Shown here in pieces: positions 54,672 to 63,728 of a stretch of 64,000 nucleotides of DNA. The stretch is taken from contig NZ_JAGIPH010000010.1 in the NCBI RefSeq assembly GCF_017877135.1, positions 124,001 through 188,000 on the forward strand, read 5' to 3'. This DNA comes from Neorhizobium galegae. GTDB lineage: Bacteria; Pseudomonadota; Alphaproteobacteria; Rhizobiales; Rhizobiaceae. The stretch's first letter is position 1, and each line of letters opens with the position of its first letter. The notes beneath the pieces were generated by a model. The model was not told where the DNA came from. It made no database searches and saw nothing but the letters and a program-made list of their open reading frames with translations. A program made the translations under genes and the position numbers.

Positions 54672-56015
54672 GTGGATCACACAGCAATGCAAAAACCGGA
54701 TCTTCTTTCAGCCATCGTTGCGAAAACCGCAAAAGCGGGTGTCATCGGGCTCGGCTATGTCGGCCTGCCCCTGGCGATTAGCATGTCCCGCGCCGGCTTC
54801 TCCGTGCTCGGCTTCGATATCGATCCCCAGAAGATCACCCATATCGAAGCCCATAAGAGCTATATCGATGCCGTGCCGGATGCGGTGCTTGCCGCAGAAC
54901 ATGGTGCCGGGCGGTTCGCGGCGACGTGCGATTTCGATCGCCTCGCCGAATGCGACGTGATTGCCATCTGCGTGCCCACACCGCTCACCCGCCACCGCGA
55001 TCCGGACCTCTCCTTTGTCGAAAACACCTGCCGCGACATCGCCGCGCGGCTGAGACCCGGCCAGTTGATCGTGCTGGAATCCACCACCTATCCCGGCACG
55101 ACCGACGAGGTGATGAAGCCGATCCTGGAGAAGACCGGTCTTTCCTGCGGCGTCGACTTCTTCCTCGGCTATTCGCCCGAGCGCGAGGATCCGGGCAACC
55201 GCGATTTCGAGACGTCCACCATCCCGAAGGTCGTGGCCGGTGACGGTGAGCAGGCGCTTGCGATGATGAAGGCGTTTTACGGGGCCGTGGTCAAGACCAT
55301 CGTACCCGTCTCCAGCCTTCGCACGGCAGAAGCCGTGAAGCTCACCGAAAACATCTTTCGCGCCGTCAATATCGCGCTCGTCAACGAGTTGAAGCTTGTC
55401 TACGACGCCATGGGCATCGACGTCTGGGACGTGATCGATGCGGCAAAGACCAAGCCCTTCGGCTATATGCCGTTTTACCCGGGCCCGGGCCTTGGCGGCC
55501 ACTGCATTCCGATCGATCCCTTCTATCTCACGTGGAAATCGCGTGAATTCGAACAGCCGACCCGCTTCATCGAGCTGGCCGGCGAGATCAATACGGCAAT
55601 GCCCCGCCATGTGGTGGAAAAGCTGGCCGAAGCGCTGGATCGCCGGCTTGGCAAGGCGCTCAGCCGCTCGCGCGTGCTGATCCTTGGCCTCGCCTACAAG
55701 AAGAACGTGCCGGACATTCGCGAAAGCCCCTCGCTGCGGCTGATGGAAATCCTGCTGGAGCGCGGCGCAGACGTGGCCTACCACGATCCCTTTCTCGACG
55801 AGGTGCCGCGCACCCGCGAATATGGCCACCTGATGGGCCGCCGGTCGGTGGCGCTAACCCCGGAGGCGATAGTGGGCTTTGACGCGGTCGTCATCGCGAC
55901 CGATCACGATCCCGTCGATTATGCAGCGCTCGAACAATCGTCAGCACTGATCATCGACACACGCAATGTGTATGCCCGGCGCGGCATCTCATCGGACAAG
56001 GTCGTCAAGGCTTGA
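54672..56015 (+). CDS. Nucleotide-sugar dehydrogenase (UDP-N-acetylglucosamine 6-dehydrogenase/WbpA type)
   Basis: A 447-residue NAD-dependent enzyme that oxidises C6 of a UDP-hexose to a uronic acid. N-terminal Rossmann GVIGLGYVGLPLAI, CVPTPLTRHRDPDLSFV, LESTTYPGTT, YSPEREDPGN, the lysine in AVKLTENIFRAVNIALVNEL, the catalytic cysteine in GPGLGGHCIPIDPFYL, and the C-terminal VLILGLAYKKNVPDIRESPS block are all present. The PTPLT/EREDPGN pattern fits the UDP-GlcNAc/ManNAc dehydrogenase group better than UDP-glucose dehydrogenases. The start is GTG with AGAGG upstream; ATG at 54687 is an alternative. Confidence 0.88.
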   Translation: MDHTAMQKPDLLSAIVAKTAKAGVIGLGYVGLPLAISMSRAGFSVLGFDIDPQKITHIEAHKSYIDAVPDAVLAAEHGAGRFAATCDFDRLAECDVIAICVPTPLTRHRDPDLSFVENTCRDIAARLRPGQLIVLESTTYPGTTDEVMKPILEKTGLSCGVDFFLGYSPEREDPGNRDFETSTIPKVVAGDGEQALAMMKAFYGAVVKTIVPVSSLRTAEAVKLTENIFRAVNIALVNELKLVYDAMGIDVWDVIDAAKTKPFGYMPFYPGPGLGGHCIPIDPFYLTWKSREFEQPTRFIELAGEINTAMPRHVVEKLAEALDRRLGKALSRSRVLILGLAYKKNVPDIRESPSLRLMEILLERGADVAYHDPFLDEVPRTREYGHLMGRRSVALTPEAIVGFDAVVIATDHDPVDYAALEQSSALIIDTRNVYARRGISSDKVVKA

Positions 56016-56040
56016 AGCAGCAAAAGGCAGGGAGACGAGC

Positions 56041-56523
56041 GTGAGCAGGCTCGACAGTTTCATCAACCGCATGAGCGCGCAGCGGGACCTATTAAACCAC
56101 GTGCGCGACCATGGCGATCTGCCGGAAGAAGGCCCGGTCTTCGAGATCGGGCTTGGCAATGGCCGCACCTTCAGCCATCTGCGCGAATGTTTCGGCGGCC
56201 GGCGGATCATCGCCTTTGATCGCAAGCTGGCCTCGCATGCCTCTGCCACGCCCGAACCTGAGAATTTCGTCGAGGGGGAAATCCGCGAAACCGGGCAGGC
56301 CTTTGTCGGAAAGAATGCCGCCCTCGTCCATGCCGATATCGGCACCGGCTATCCGGACGTCGATGCCGTGACGCTGACATGGCTGCCGCAAATGGTGGCG
56401 GGCATGCTGGCACCGGGCGGCGTTGCCGTGAGCGGGCTGCCGCTGGACCATGCGGACCTTCAGCCCTTGCCGCGGCTGGAAAGCATTCAGGAAGGTCGAT
56501 ATTTTCACTATCGCCGACGCTGA
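56041..56523 (+). CDS. Class I SAM-dependent methyltransferase-like protein
   Basis: A 160-residue protein with motif I FEIGLGNGRTFSHLRE and later blocks IIAFDRKL and LVHADIGTGYPDVDAVTLTWLP...LAPGGVAVSG, the normal order of a small class I methyltransferase. Starts with GTG at 56041 after GGGAGACG; the frame extends upstream into the dehydrogenase gene and that part is not used. It follows the dehydrogenase by 25 bp, so it may methylate a sugar in the same pathway; the substrate is unknown. Confidence 0.75.
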   Translation: MSRLDSFINRMSAQRDLLNHVRDHGDLPEEGPVFEIGLGNGRTFSHLRECFGGRRIIAFDRKLASHASATPEPENFVEGEIRETGQAFVGKNAALVHADIGTGYPDVDAVTLTWLPQMVAGMLAPGGVAVSGLPLDHADLQPLPRLESIQEGRYFHYRRR

Positions 56524-56571
56524 TCGCGGCGGAAGCGGCAAAGGTGGCTCGGAGAGACCCTCAGGACAGGC

Positions 56572-57060
56572 TCAATCGACGCGTTCGGGCAGCTTGGCGA
56601 GCGCAAGGCCCGGGATCTTGGCCAACGCCTGTCCGGGTGCGCGGGCTGCATCGCGAATGGTTTCGGCCATCGACCGGCTGATCTGGAAGCTGACCTGCGG
56701 ATTGTGGGAGACGACCTTCAGGAAGCAATCGCGCGAAATGCGCAGCGCTTCCAGCGGTTCCGTCACGCGGGCGGTCGCACCCCGCGGCGCCTCTGAAAGC
56801 AGGCACATTTCACCAACCATGGAATGGGCATGGGCTTCGCCCACCTTCTTCTCCCCTGCGACCGTATCGACCACAAGATCCGCTTTTCCGCGCAGGAGCA
56901 CATAGGCCGCATCGCTGCTGTCGCCCTGGCGGAACATCACCTGGCCAGCATCATAGCAGACGCGATCCGATGCAAACGCCAGCAGTTTCAGCTTGCAGGC
57001 ATCGACCTTGCTGAAATAGGGCAGTTTCTGCAGAAGCTTCACTTCGTCGTTGAGCAACAT
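56572..57060 (-). CDS. Cyclic-nucleotide-binding domain protein
   Basis: A 162-residue stand-alone CRP-type beta-barrel domain. The phosphate-binding cassette is VGEMCLLSEAPRGATARV, with the glutamate and arginine that contact cAMP or cGMP. No DNA-binding helix follows; the C-terminus is a short amphipathic stretch (RAPGQALAKIPGLALAKLPERV). It starts 39 bp after the ATPase-less ABC gene, on the same strand, so it may be a regulatory partner. ATG at 57060 chosen; a GTG nine codons earlier is possible. Confidence 0.82.
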   Translation of the reverse strand: MLLNDEVKLLQKLPYFSKVDACKLKLLAFASDRVCYDAGQVMFRQGDSSDAAYVLLRGKADLVVDTVAGEKKVGEAHAHSMVGEMCLLSEAPRGATARVTEPLEALRISRDCFLKVVSHNPQVSFQISRSMAETIRDAARAPGQALAKIPGLALAKLPERVD

Positions 57061-57099
57061 GGAGGTCCACTTATCTCCCCTCCGCACAGCAACGTCAGC

Positions 57100-59820
57100 T
57101 TACGCCACCAGCGACTTGAAGATACCACTTTCTTTGTCCAGAGTATCGTATGGTCCATCGGCGACCACAACGCCGCGATCGAATACGATGACTCTGTGAA
57201 ACAGGCGTGACAGTGTTGTGTTGGAAAGAACCCACACAATGGCAGGATCATTGTCCTGCTCCTTGAGGAAATCAAGAACGTTTTTGACGATCTCTTCCTG
57301 CACGCGGCGATCGAGCCCCGGCAGGGGCCGGTTGAAGATGTAAAAGTCCGACCGGCGGATAAGCGCGCGCGCCAGGCTGATCTTGTGGCGCTGCGTCAAC
57401 GTCAGGCGTCGCCCGCCGCTCCCCACGTCGAAACTGAGGCCGATGCCGAGGAAGCTGTCGAGCAGCCCCTTTTCATCCATGATCCGCTTGGCGATCTCGC
57501 GGACATGGACAGCGGCATCGGGGGCGCGATGCGAGAGCTTGCCGAACAGCACATTTTCCCGAAGCGTGGCGGCCGCCATATAGCGATGCGGGTCATAGCG
57601 CTCCACCCGGTCGCGCAGATCGGCGGGGAGATTGTTGTAAAACAGGTCGCGGGCCGCCACCACCTGGCTCATGATCTCCTGCGTCAGCACGCCGAAGCGA
57701 TAGCGCGGTTCGATGTAATAGAGGCTAAGCCGCACGATGCTGCGGTGCTCATCCTCCGTCACGGCCTGTTCCTTGCGTGCCTTTCGCTTCTGCAGGAACT
57801 GCTGGTAGGCTGAAATGTCGTCGGCGGTGATATTTTGCAGCTGCTGGAAGAACGGATGTTCCGGCGGCAGGTCGGCAAAGATTTCCACAAGGTTTTCAGC
57901 GATCGTCATGCCCATGGCATAGAGAAGCTCGGAGAGGCCGGCACGCTTCAGCACCTCGAACACGTACTGGCTTTCCGCCACGTCCGTCTCCGACGGCGCG
58001 CTTGTGCGGGTTGCGGCAAACAGAAGGTTCTCCGCAACGGTCGCCTCGGTATTGTAGGAGGCGGGGTCGAACGGCGCCACGATATGCGCAAGCCCCTCCT
58101 GCTTCAGCGCGTCGCGCAGCGCATGGCGCATTTCCACCACACGCTCGGCAAGGCCCGGATTCTCCTGCGGATCGATGATCGAGTGCAGCGCCAGTTCCAT
58201 GACGTCCGGCGTCAGCTGCACGGCATCGAGCGCCCGCGTCAGCGATTGCTTCAGGTCATCGTTGAAGCCGCGCAGAACCGAGGTGGAGCGCCGGTCGAGC
58301 CAGTCGGCATTGAGGTCATAGCTGCAATTGGCCGCCATCTGCGCCTCATGCACCTCCCATTTGCGGGTTGCCGCGTCGCGGCCGCTATAGCTGACGGTGC
58401 TGGTGGGCGCATGCTTCAGCCCATAGAGCAGGTTGTCCTTCAGGCTGCCGTGGAAGAAATAGCTGTTGGCCGAGACATAGGAAATCCGCCGGCCGGTAAT
58501 GGATTCCGGCAGTTCCAGAATATCGGCATCGCCCAGCGTGACCTTGCCGGACAGCGGCCAGACCAGTCGGCCGAAGGCTTCGGCAAGCGCCTCGCCGCCA
58601 CTGCCGGAATTATCGACGACGGCGACCGTCTCGCCGCGCTCGATCTTCACCGACACCCCGTCGACCACCTTGGCGCCGCTGCCATCGGCAATGATGATAT
58701 TGGTCGCCGCCAGCGCACCGCCGGGAAAGGCCGGCGCAATCGGCGCAATCACCTGCACCGCAGGCTCGATCAGCTGCGGCGGTTCGAACTGTTCCAGCAC
58801 CTGCTCGTACTTCACCTGCACGTCCTGGCGCGCCTGATCCCAGTCGATCAGTTCCTTCAGCGGCCCCGGCAGGTCCTTGTAGGCGTTGATGACGGACACC
58901 AGCTGGCCGACGTCCAGACTGCCGCGCAGGGCAAAATAGCCGCCGATCGAGTAGAACAGGAAGGGCGTCAGCTGCGACAGGAAGTTGTTGACGAACTTGA
59001 CGAGGAACTTCCACTGGTAAAGCTCGAAACGGATCCGGTAGATCTGACCAAGCCGGGCAGCAATATCGGCGCGCTCGTAATTGGAGGTGTCATAGGCATG
59101 GATCGTGTCGATGCCCTCGACGATTTCGCCCACCTTACCGGCCAGGTGACGCGCCGTAATCTGACGCTGGCGGCCAAGATCGATCAGGCGGCGGCGCATC
59201 TTGGGAATGATGCCGACCTGGATGGCCACCATGACGGCAGCGATCATGCCGAGCCAGGTGTTCTGTAGGAAGATGAAGAAGAGGGCGGCGGCCGCCTGTC
59301 CACCCAGAAGCGCGGGCTGCACGAAGGCATCGCCGGTAAAGCCGCCGAACGGCTCCACCTCGTCCTTCACCATGGTGGAGATTTCCGCGCCGTTCACCTG
59401 TTTCATGGTGTTGGGCGGAAAGCGCAGCACGCGGTCGACGAGCTCGTAGCGGATGCGGCGCAACAGCCGCTCTCCAAGCCGCCCCTTGTAGGTATTGATA
59501 TAGAACTTGAACAGGCCGTTGACGATGACCAGCAGCAGGAAGACGCCGCTCAGCGCCATCAGCATGGACAGCCGGTTCAGCTGGATTCCGTCATAGGAAA
59601 TGGTCCAGTCGATGACCGGAACGGTAAAGCTGAAATCGAGGAAGGCTGCAGACGCGTCCGCCGATTCGAATCCCTGTCCCTGGATCGGGCCGTTGATGAT
59701 CTGCTTGGGCAGGTCGAAGGCCGCAAAATAGGGCAGCATCGAGAACAGGACGATGAACAGGATCCAGATCTGATGGGAACGCGTGTGATTCCAGATATAA
59801 CGAAGTAGGTTCTGTTCCAT
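57100..59820 (-). CDS. ABC-exporter-like protein with degenerate, non-catalytic ATPase domain
   Basis: A 906-residue protein. Residues 1-330 are a type-I ABC exporter membrane domain with about six helices. The following ATPase domain keeps the fold but has lost the catalytic residues: the Walker A position reads VDNSGSGGEAL (about 402-412, no lysine), Walker B reads FYIFNRPLPGLD (826-837, no Asp-Glu), the signature is RLTLTQRH instead of LSGGQ, and the switch histidine is replaced (VWVLSNTT). About 300 extra residues sit between Q-loop and signature. Three look-alike segments occur there: SLKDNLLYG (459-467), TVAENLLFA (594-602) and TLRENVLFG (752-760). It probably does not hydrolyse ATP. 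The ATG at 59820 is chosen; upstream frame lacks homology. The 297-bp gap before the exporter gene upstream holds nothing I recognise. Confidence 0.82.
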   Translation of the reverse strand: MEQNLLRYIWNHTRSHQIWILFIVLFSMLPYFAAFDLPKQIINGPIQGQGFESADASAAFLDFSFTVPVIDWTISYDGIQLNRLSMLMALSGVFLLLVIVNGLFKFYINTYKGRLGERLLRRIRYELVDRVLRFPPNTMKQVNGAEISTMVKDEVEPFGGFTGDAFVQPALLGGQAAAALFFIFLQNTWLGMIAAVMVAIQVGIIPKMRRRLIDLGRQRQITARHLAGKVGEIVEGIDTIHAYDTSNYERADIAARLGQIYRIRFELYQWKFLVKFVNNFLSQLTPFLFYSIGGYFALRGSLDVGQLVSVINAYKDLPGPLKELIDWDQARQDVQVKYEQVLEQFEPPQLIEPAVQVIAPIAPAFPGGALAATNIIIADGSGAKVVDGVSVKIERGETVAVVDNSGSGGEALAEAFGRLVWPLSGKVTLGDADILELPESITGRRISYVSANSYFFHGSLKDNLLYGLKHAPTSTVSYSGRDAATRKWEVHEAQMAANCSYDLNADWLDRRSTSVLRGFNDDLKQSLTRALDAVQLTPDVMELALHSIIDPQENPGLAERVVEMRHALRDALKQEGLAHIVAPFDPASYNTEATVAENLLFAATRTSAPSETDVAESQYVFEVLKRAGLSELLYAMGMTIAENLVEIFADLPPEHPFFQQLQNITADDISAYQQFLQKRKARKEQAVTEDEHRSIVRLSLYYIEPRYRFGVLTQEIMSQVVAARDLFYNNLPADLRDRVERYDPHRYMAAATLRENVLFGKLSHRAPDAAVHVREIAKRIMDEKGLLDSFLGIGLSFDVGSGGRRLTLTQRHKISLARALIRRSDFYIFNRPLPGLDRRVQEEIVKNVLDFLKEQDNDPAIVWVLSNTTLSRLFHRVIVFDRGVVVADGPYDTLDKESGIFKSLVA

Positions 59821-60117
59821 CCGGCGGGTGCTTTGGCGTTCCGTGCGTCCCTGGGAGAGGACGCGAATGTTCAAGGAATTGAGTATATATTCGCGTCTGC
59901 CCGCCGGCGCAAATGCAGTGCACACAAAGACGCCACCGGGGTGCCAAAAGTTTCACCCCTGGCGGTTTCAGGACACAGGAGCAGGAAATTCGGGCAAGGA
60001 TGGGGCCGCGAACGACCGCATATGCAGCGTCGCGGGCCCGCCATACCGACCGATTTTACCGCCGAGGGCGAATCGGGTACGCAGCCACGCCCGGAAGATG
60101 CGGCCCCAGCGGGGATT

Positions 60118-61902
60118 TCAGGCCGTCTTGACTTCACCGGAGAGCGGCGGACGCCCTTCATCGAGAAGCGTGGCAAGACCGTCCACCTGCGCATGGTGCA
60201 GGCGCCGGTAAAGCCCGTCCGCCATGCCCACGAGCTCGCTATGGCTGCCCTGCTCAATGATGCGACCCTTGTCCACGACCAGGATCCGGTCCGCCTTGGT
60301 GATCGTGGCCAGCCGGTGGGCAATGACGAGCGTCGTGCGCCCGACGGCAAGCTCTGCAAGCGACGCCTGGATGGCGCGTTCCGTCTCCGTATCGAGCGCC
60401 GACGTTGCCTCGTCGAGGATGAGGATCGGCGGGTTTTTGAGGAAGATGCGGGCAATCGCCAGCCGCTGCTTCTGCCCGCCCGACAGTTTTACGCCGCGCT
60501 CCCCGATCACCGTATCGAGGCCGTCGGGCAAAGCCTCGATCACATCCGACAGCCGTGCACGCCGGGCAGCCTCGATAATGTCCGAGTCTGACGCCCCCAG
60601 GCGACCATAGGCAATGTTTTCGCGGATCGAGCCGGCAAAGAGGAACACGTCCTGCTGTACGATGCCGATATTGCCGCGCAGGGATTTGAGCGTCATGTCA
60701 CGGATATCGACGCCGCCGATGGTGATGGCGCCGCCCGTCACGTCGTAAAAGCGCGGCAGCAGCGAGCAGAGCGTCGTCTTGCCGGCACCGGACGGCCCGA
60801 CAAAGGCAACCATCGTTCCCTGCTTGACGGACAGATTGAGGCCCTGAAACACCGGCTGGCCGCTGGCATACTGGAACGCCACATCCTTGAAGACGATATC
60901 CCCATCCAGGCGCGACAACGGCTTTGCGCCGGGACGGTCGACGATATCGGGCTTCTGCGCCAGAAAGGCGAGATAGCGCTGGAAACCTGCAATGCCCTTC
61001 GGATAGGTCTCGATGACGGAATTGATCTTCTCGATCGGACGCAGGAAGACGTTGACGAGAAGCAGGAAGCCGACAAAGCCGCCAGCGCTGAGACTTCCCT
61101 GTGTAACGAACCAGGCACCAGCCAGCATGATCACCACCTGCACGAAGCGCATCGACAGATAGGTGAGCGAGGTGGACGCCGCCATGTAGCGGTAGGCCTG
61201 CAGCTTGGTGTCGCGGTAATTGCTGTTGTCTTTGGCAAACAGCCGACGCTCGTGCTCTTCGTTGGCAAAGGCCTGCACGACGCGGATACCCCCGACATTG
61301 GCCTCGATGCGGGTGTTGAAATCGGCCACGCGACCATAGAGCGCCCGCCAGGTCACGGTCATCCTCTGCCCGTAATGGGTGGTGAGGAAACCGGTGAGCG
61401 GCACGATGATCGCAGCCATCACGGCCAGCGGCGCATGCACCCACAGCATGATGCAGAAGGCGCCGATCAGCGTCATCACCGCGATGAACAGGTCTTCCGG
61501 GCCGTGATGGGCCACCTCGCCGATTTCTTCGAGATCCTTGGTCAGGCGCGCCACCAGCCGGCCCGTCCGCTCATTGTCGAAATAGCCGAAGGACAGCGTC
61601 TGCAAATGGTCGAAGGCCTTGCGCCGCATCTCCGTCTCGATGTTGATGCCGAGCATGTGGCCCCAGTAGGTAACGATGATCTGCAGGCCGGCATTGGCGA
61701 GATAGACCAGCAGCAGGCCCACGGCGGCCACCGCGATCCAGCCGAACTGACCCGTCGGCAAAAGCCTGTCGATGAATAGTGTCACGGCCAGCGGGAAGGC
61801 AAGCTCGAGAAGACCGGACACGACCGCGCAGGAGAAATCCAGGAGGAAAAGCCGCGTGTGAGGGCGATAATAGGCGGCAAACTGCTTGAGCGTATCGGAC
61901 AT
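60118..61902 (-). CDS. ABC exporter, fused membrane and ATPase domains (MsbA-like)
   Basis: A 594-residue half-transporter that should act as a dimer. Six membrane helices (1-320) are followed by an intact ATPase: Walker A GPSGAGKTT, Q-loop QQDVFLFAGSIRENIAYG, signature LSGGQKQRLAIARIF, Walker B ILILDEATSALD and H-loop IAHRLAT. It lies upstream of the degenerate ABC protein on the same strand, within a polysaccharide-type neighbourhood, so a lipid-linked glycan or lipid is a possible cargo. Start at 61902 is the only good ATG. Confidence 0.9.
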   Translation of the reverse strand: MSDTLKQFAAYYRPHTRLFLLDFSCAVVSGLLELAFPLAVTLFIDRLLPTGQFGWIAVAAVGLLLVYLANAGLQIIVTYWGHMLGINIETEMRRKAFDHLQTLSFGYFDNERTGRLVARLTKDLEEIGEVAHHGPEDLFIAVMTLIGAFCIMLWVHAPLAVMAAIIVPLTGFLTTHYGQRMTVTWRALYGRVADFNTRIEANVGGIRVVQAFANEEHERRLFAKDNSNYRDTKLQAYRYMAASTSLTYLSMRFVQVVIMLAGAWFVTQGSLSAGGFVGFLLLVNVFLRPIEKINSVIETYPKGIAGFQRYLAFLAQKPDIVDRPGAKPLSRLDGDIVFKDVAFQYASGQPVFQGLNLSVKQGTMVAFVGPSGAGKTTLCSLLPRFYDVTGGAITIGGVDIRDMTLKSLRGNIGIVQQDVFLFAGSIRENIAYGRLGASDSDIIEAARRARLSDVIEALPDGLDTVIGERGVKLSGGQKQRLAIARIFLKNPPILILDEATSALDTETERAIQASLAELAVGRTTLVIAHRLATITKADRILVVDKGRIIEQGSHSELVGMADGLYRRLHHAQVDGLATLLDEGRPPLSGEVKTA

Positions 61903-62052
61903 GGGTCAAACTCTCGGTGCCTTGGCGGCTGAAAGACAAGGCTCGGGCATACCCCCGCATCCGACCTTTTGCAAATCATGAGTGTATGACACTTCAATCG
62001 CAGCAGCCAGAAAGCGCATTTTTTAAGCAGAATGAAGATCTGCACAAATTTG

Positions 62053-62093
62053 TTGACATCGGCCCGGCAGCCCGGTCTATTTGTATAGTCAAA
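62053..62093 (+). promoter_or_regulatory. Promoter and operator-like inverted repeat of the amino-acid importer
   Basis: TTGACA at 62053-62058, a 17-base spacer, TCTATT at 62076-62081. Overlapping the -10 and the start region is TTTG-TATAGT-CAAA (62080-62093), a short inverted repeat of the type bound by GntR-family repressors. The regulator is not in the window. Confidence 0.5.
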
Positions 62094-62158
62094 AGGGCCG
62101 GAGCCACCGGACAATTTCGGGGATCATCGCGCTGTCGCGCACAAGAGATGGGAGCATC

Positions 62159-62989
62159 ATGATGCAGAAGAGAAGTTTCCTCAAGGCGGCCCTCGGGGCG
62201 GCCATGCTGTTTAGCGCAAGTGTTGCCGCCCATGCGGACGACGTGCTGGCCAAGGTCAAGGCCGCAGGCGTTCTGAAGGTCGGCACCGAAACTGCTTTTG
62301 CACCCTTCGATTTCATCGATGCCGGCGATCACGTCGGCCTCAACGTCGATATGTTCGCCGAAATCGGCAAGGAACTCGGCGTCAAGATCGAGTGGGTGAC
62401 ACTGCCCTGGGAAGGCGTCCTGCCGGGCCTTGAAGCCGGCAAGTTCGATGTGGTCGCGGGTCCCGCCACCATCACCAAGGCCCGCATGGAGCGCTACCGG
62501 TTCTCGGCACCGATCGCCGAAGCCACCGTTGCCATCCTGAAGAAGGCGGGCGACGCCTCGATCACCAAGCCGCAGGATATCGCCGGCAAGGCCGTCGGCG
62601 TCGGCAAGGCAACCGCCCAGCTTGCCCAGCTCACGGAATTCTCCGCAACGCTGCCCTCCAAGGTCGATATCCGCGAATATCCGGCCTTCAACGATGCCTA
62701 TGCCGACATGGCTGCCGGCCGCGTGGTGGCCGTTGCCAATTCGCTGCCCAACATCGCCTTCGTCGCCAAGCAGCGCGCGGGCATGTTTGAAGTCGTTCTG
62801 CCGCCCTTCGGCAAGCCCACCTATTTCGGCTTCGTCGGAACCAAGGATGCCGATCATAAGTCGCTGCTGGACGCCGTCGATGCCGCCATCCTCAAGATGA
62901 AGGGCGATGGCCGCATGGCAAAGCTGCAGGAAAAGTGGTTTGGCACCAAGTTCGATACGCCGGATGCCGTGAAGGACCCGGCCATCTGA
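62159..62989 (+). CDS. Polar amino-acid ABC transporter substrate-binding protein
   Basis: A 276-residue family-3 binding protein. Signal peptide (MMQKRSFLKAALGAAMLFSASVAAHA), then VLKVGTETAFAPFDFIDAGDHVGLNVDMFAEIGKELG, with the G-E/D-hxhD ligand loop and the typical PWEGVLPGLEAGKFDVV and YRFSAPIAEA. GGGAG lies 5 bases before the ATG at 62159. First gene of an operon with two permeases; the ligand is probably an amino acid but cannot be specified. Confidence 0.9.
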   Translation: MMQKRSFLKAALGAAMLFSASVAAHADDVLAKVKAAGVLKVGTETAFAPFDFIDAGDHVGLNVDMFAEIGKELGVKIEWVTLPWEGVLPGLEAGKFDVVAGPATITKARMERYRFSAPIAEATVAILKKAGDASITKPQDIAGKAVGVGKATAQLAQLTEFSATLPSKVDIREYPAFNDAYADMAAGRVVAVANSLPNIAFVAKQRAGMFEVVLPPFGKPTYFGFVGTKDADHKSLLDAVDAAILKMKGDGRMAKLQEKWFGTKFDTPDAVKDPAI

Positions 62990-63002
62990 TCGGCTGACGG
63001 AA

Positions 63003-63062
63003 GCGGGCAGGCTTGATCGTCCTGCCCGCAGGTTAAAAAGGTTGACCGAAATCCGGTCAACC
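63003..63062 (+). promoter_or_regulatory. Two stem-loops between binding-protein and permease genes
   Basis: First: GCGGGCAGG with CCTGCCCGC (63003-63029, 9-bp stem, 9-base loop). Second: GGTTGACCG with CGGTCAACC (63040-63062, 9-bp stem, 5-base loop), ending 24 bp before the permease start. Same position and style as at dppA-dppB and lacE-lacF. Likely mRNA stabiliser or attenuator. Confidence 0.6.
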
Positions 63063-63086
63063 GCCCCCGCGACGGATGCCTGCCCC

Positions 63087-63728
63087 ATGTCGTTCAAGCT
63101 GTTCAATCTTCTGGTACAGGCGTCGGCCTGGACCATCGGCATCAGCGCCATCTCGATTGCCATCGGTTTCCTGCTGGCGCTTGTGCTGTCGGCAGCGCTT
63201 CTGTCGGGCAAGGCGCTCTATCGCCGGCCGGCCGAATTCTTCATCAGCTTCTTCCGAGGCGTACCGTTGCTGGTGCAGCTGCTGCTCATCTACAATCTTC
63301 TGCCGTTCATCGGCTTGAACGTGCCGAGCATTGTCGCCGCCATCATCGGCATGTCGCTCTGCACGGCGGCCTATCAGGCGGAAAACCTGCGCGGCGGATT
63401 TGAAAGCGTGCCGCGCGGCCTCGTCGAGGCGGCCGACATGGTCGGCTTTACGCCCCGCCAGGTGTTTTTGCGCATCAAGGTGCCAATTGCCCTGCGGCTG
63501 ACCTTCCCGGCCCTCGTCAACGAAGCGATCATGATCCTCAAATCCTCCTCGCTGGTCTCCGTCGTCGGCATCGTGGAAATCACCCGCATGGCGCAGGATC
63601 TTGCCTCCTCCACCTATCTGCCGATCGAGATCTTTTCCTCGGCCGCCCTCATCTATCTCGTCATCTGCTGGAGCGTGGCGCTTGCCGGCCGCTTTGGTGA
63701 ACGGGCCCTGCCGGGAGGCGCCAAATGA
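63087..63728 (+). CDS. Polar amino-acid ABC transporter permease (HisM/GlnP type)
   Basis: A 213-residue permease with five or so helices. FFRGVPLLVQLLLIYNLLPFIG is the family mark after the second helix, and the EAA loop is LVEAADMVGFTPRQVFLRIKVPIALR. ATG at 63087 chosen; an in-frame ATG 15 codons upstream lies in the hairpin region. It overlaps the next permease gene by four bases. Confidence 0.88.
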   Translation: MSFKLFNLLVQASAWTIGISAISIAIGFLLALVLSAALLSGKALYRRPAEFFISFFRGVPLLVQLLLIYNLLPFIGLNVPSIVAAIIGMSLCTAAYQAENLRGGFESVPRGLVEAADMVGFTPRQVFLRIKVPIALRLTFPALVNEAIMILKSSSLVSVVGIVEITRMAQDLASSTYLPIEIFSSAALIYLVICWSVALAGRFGERALPGGAK

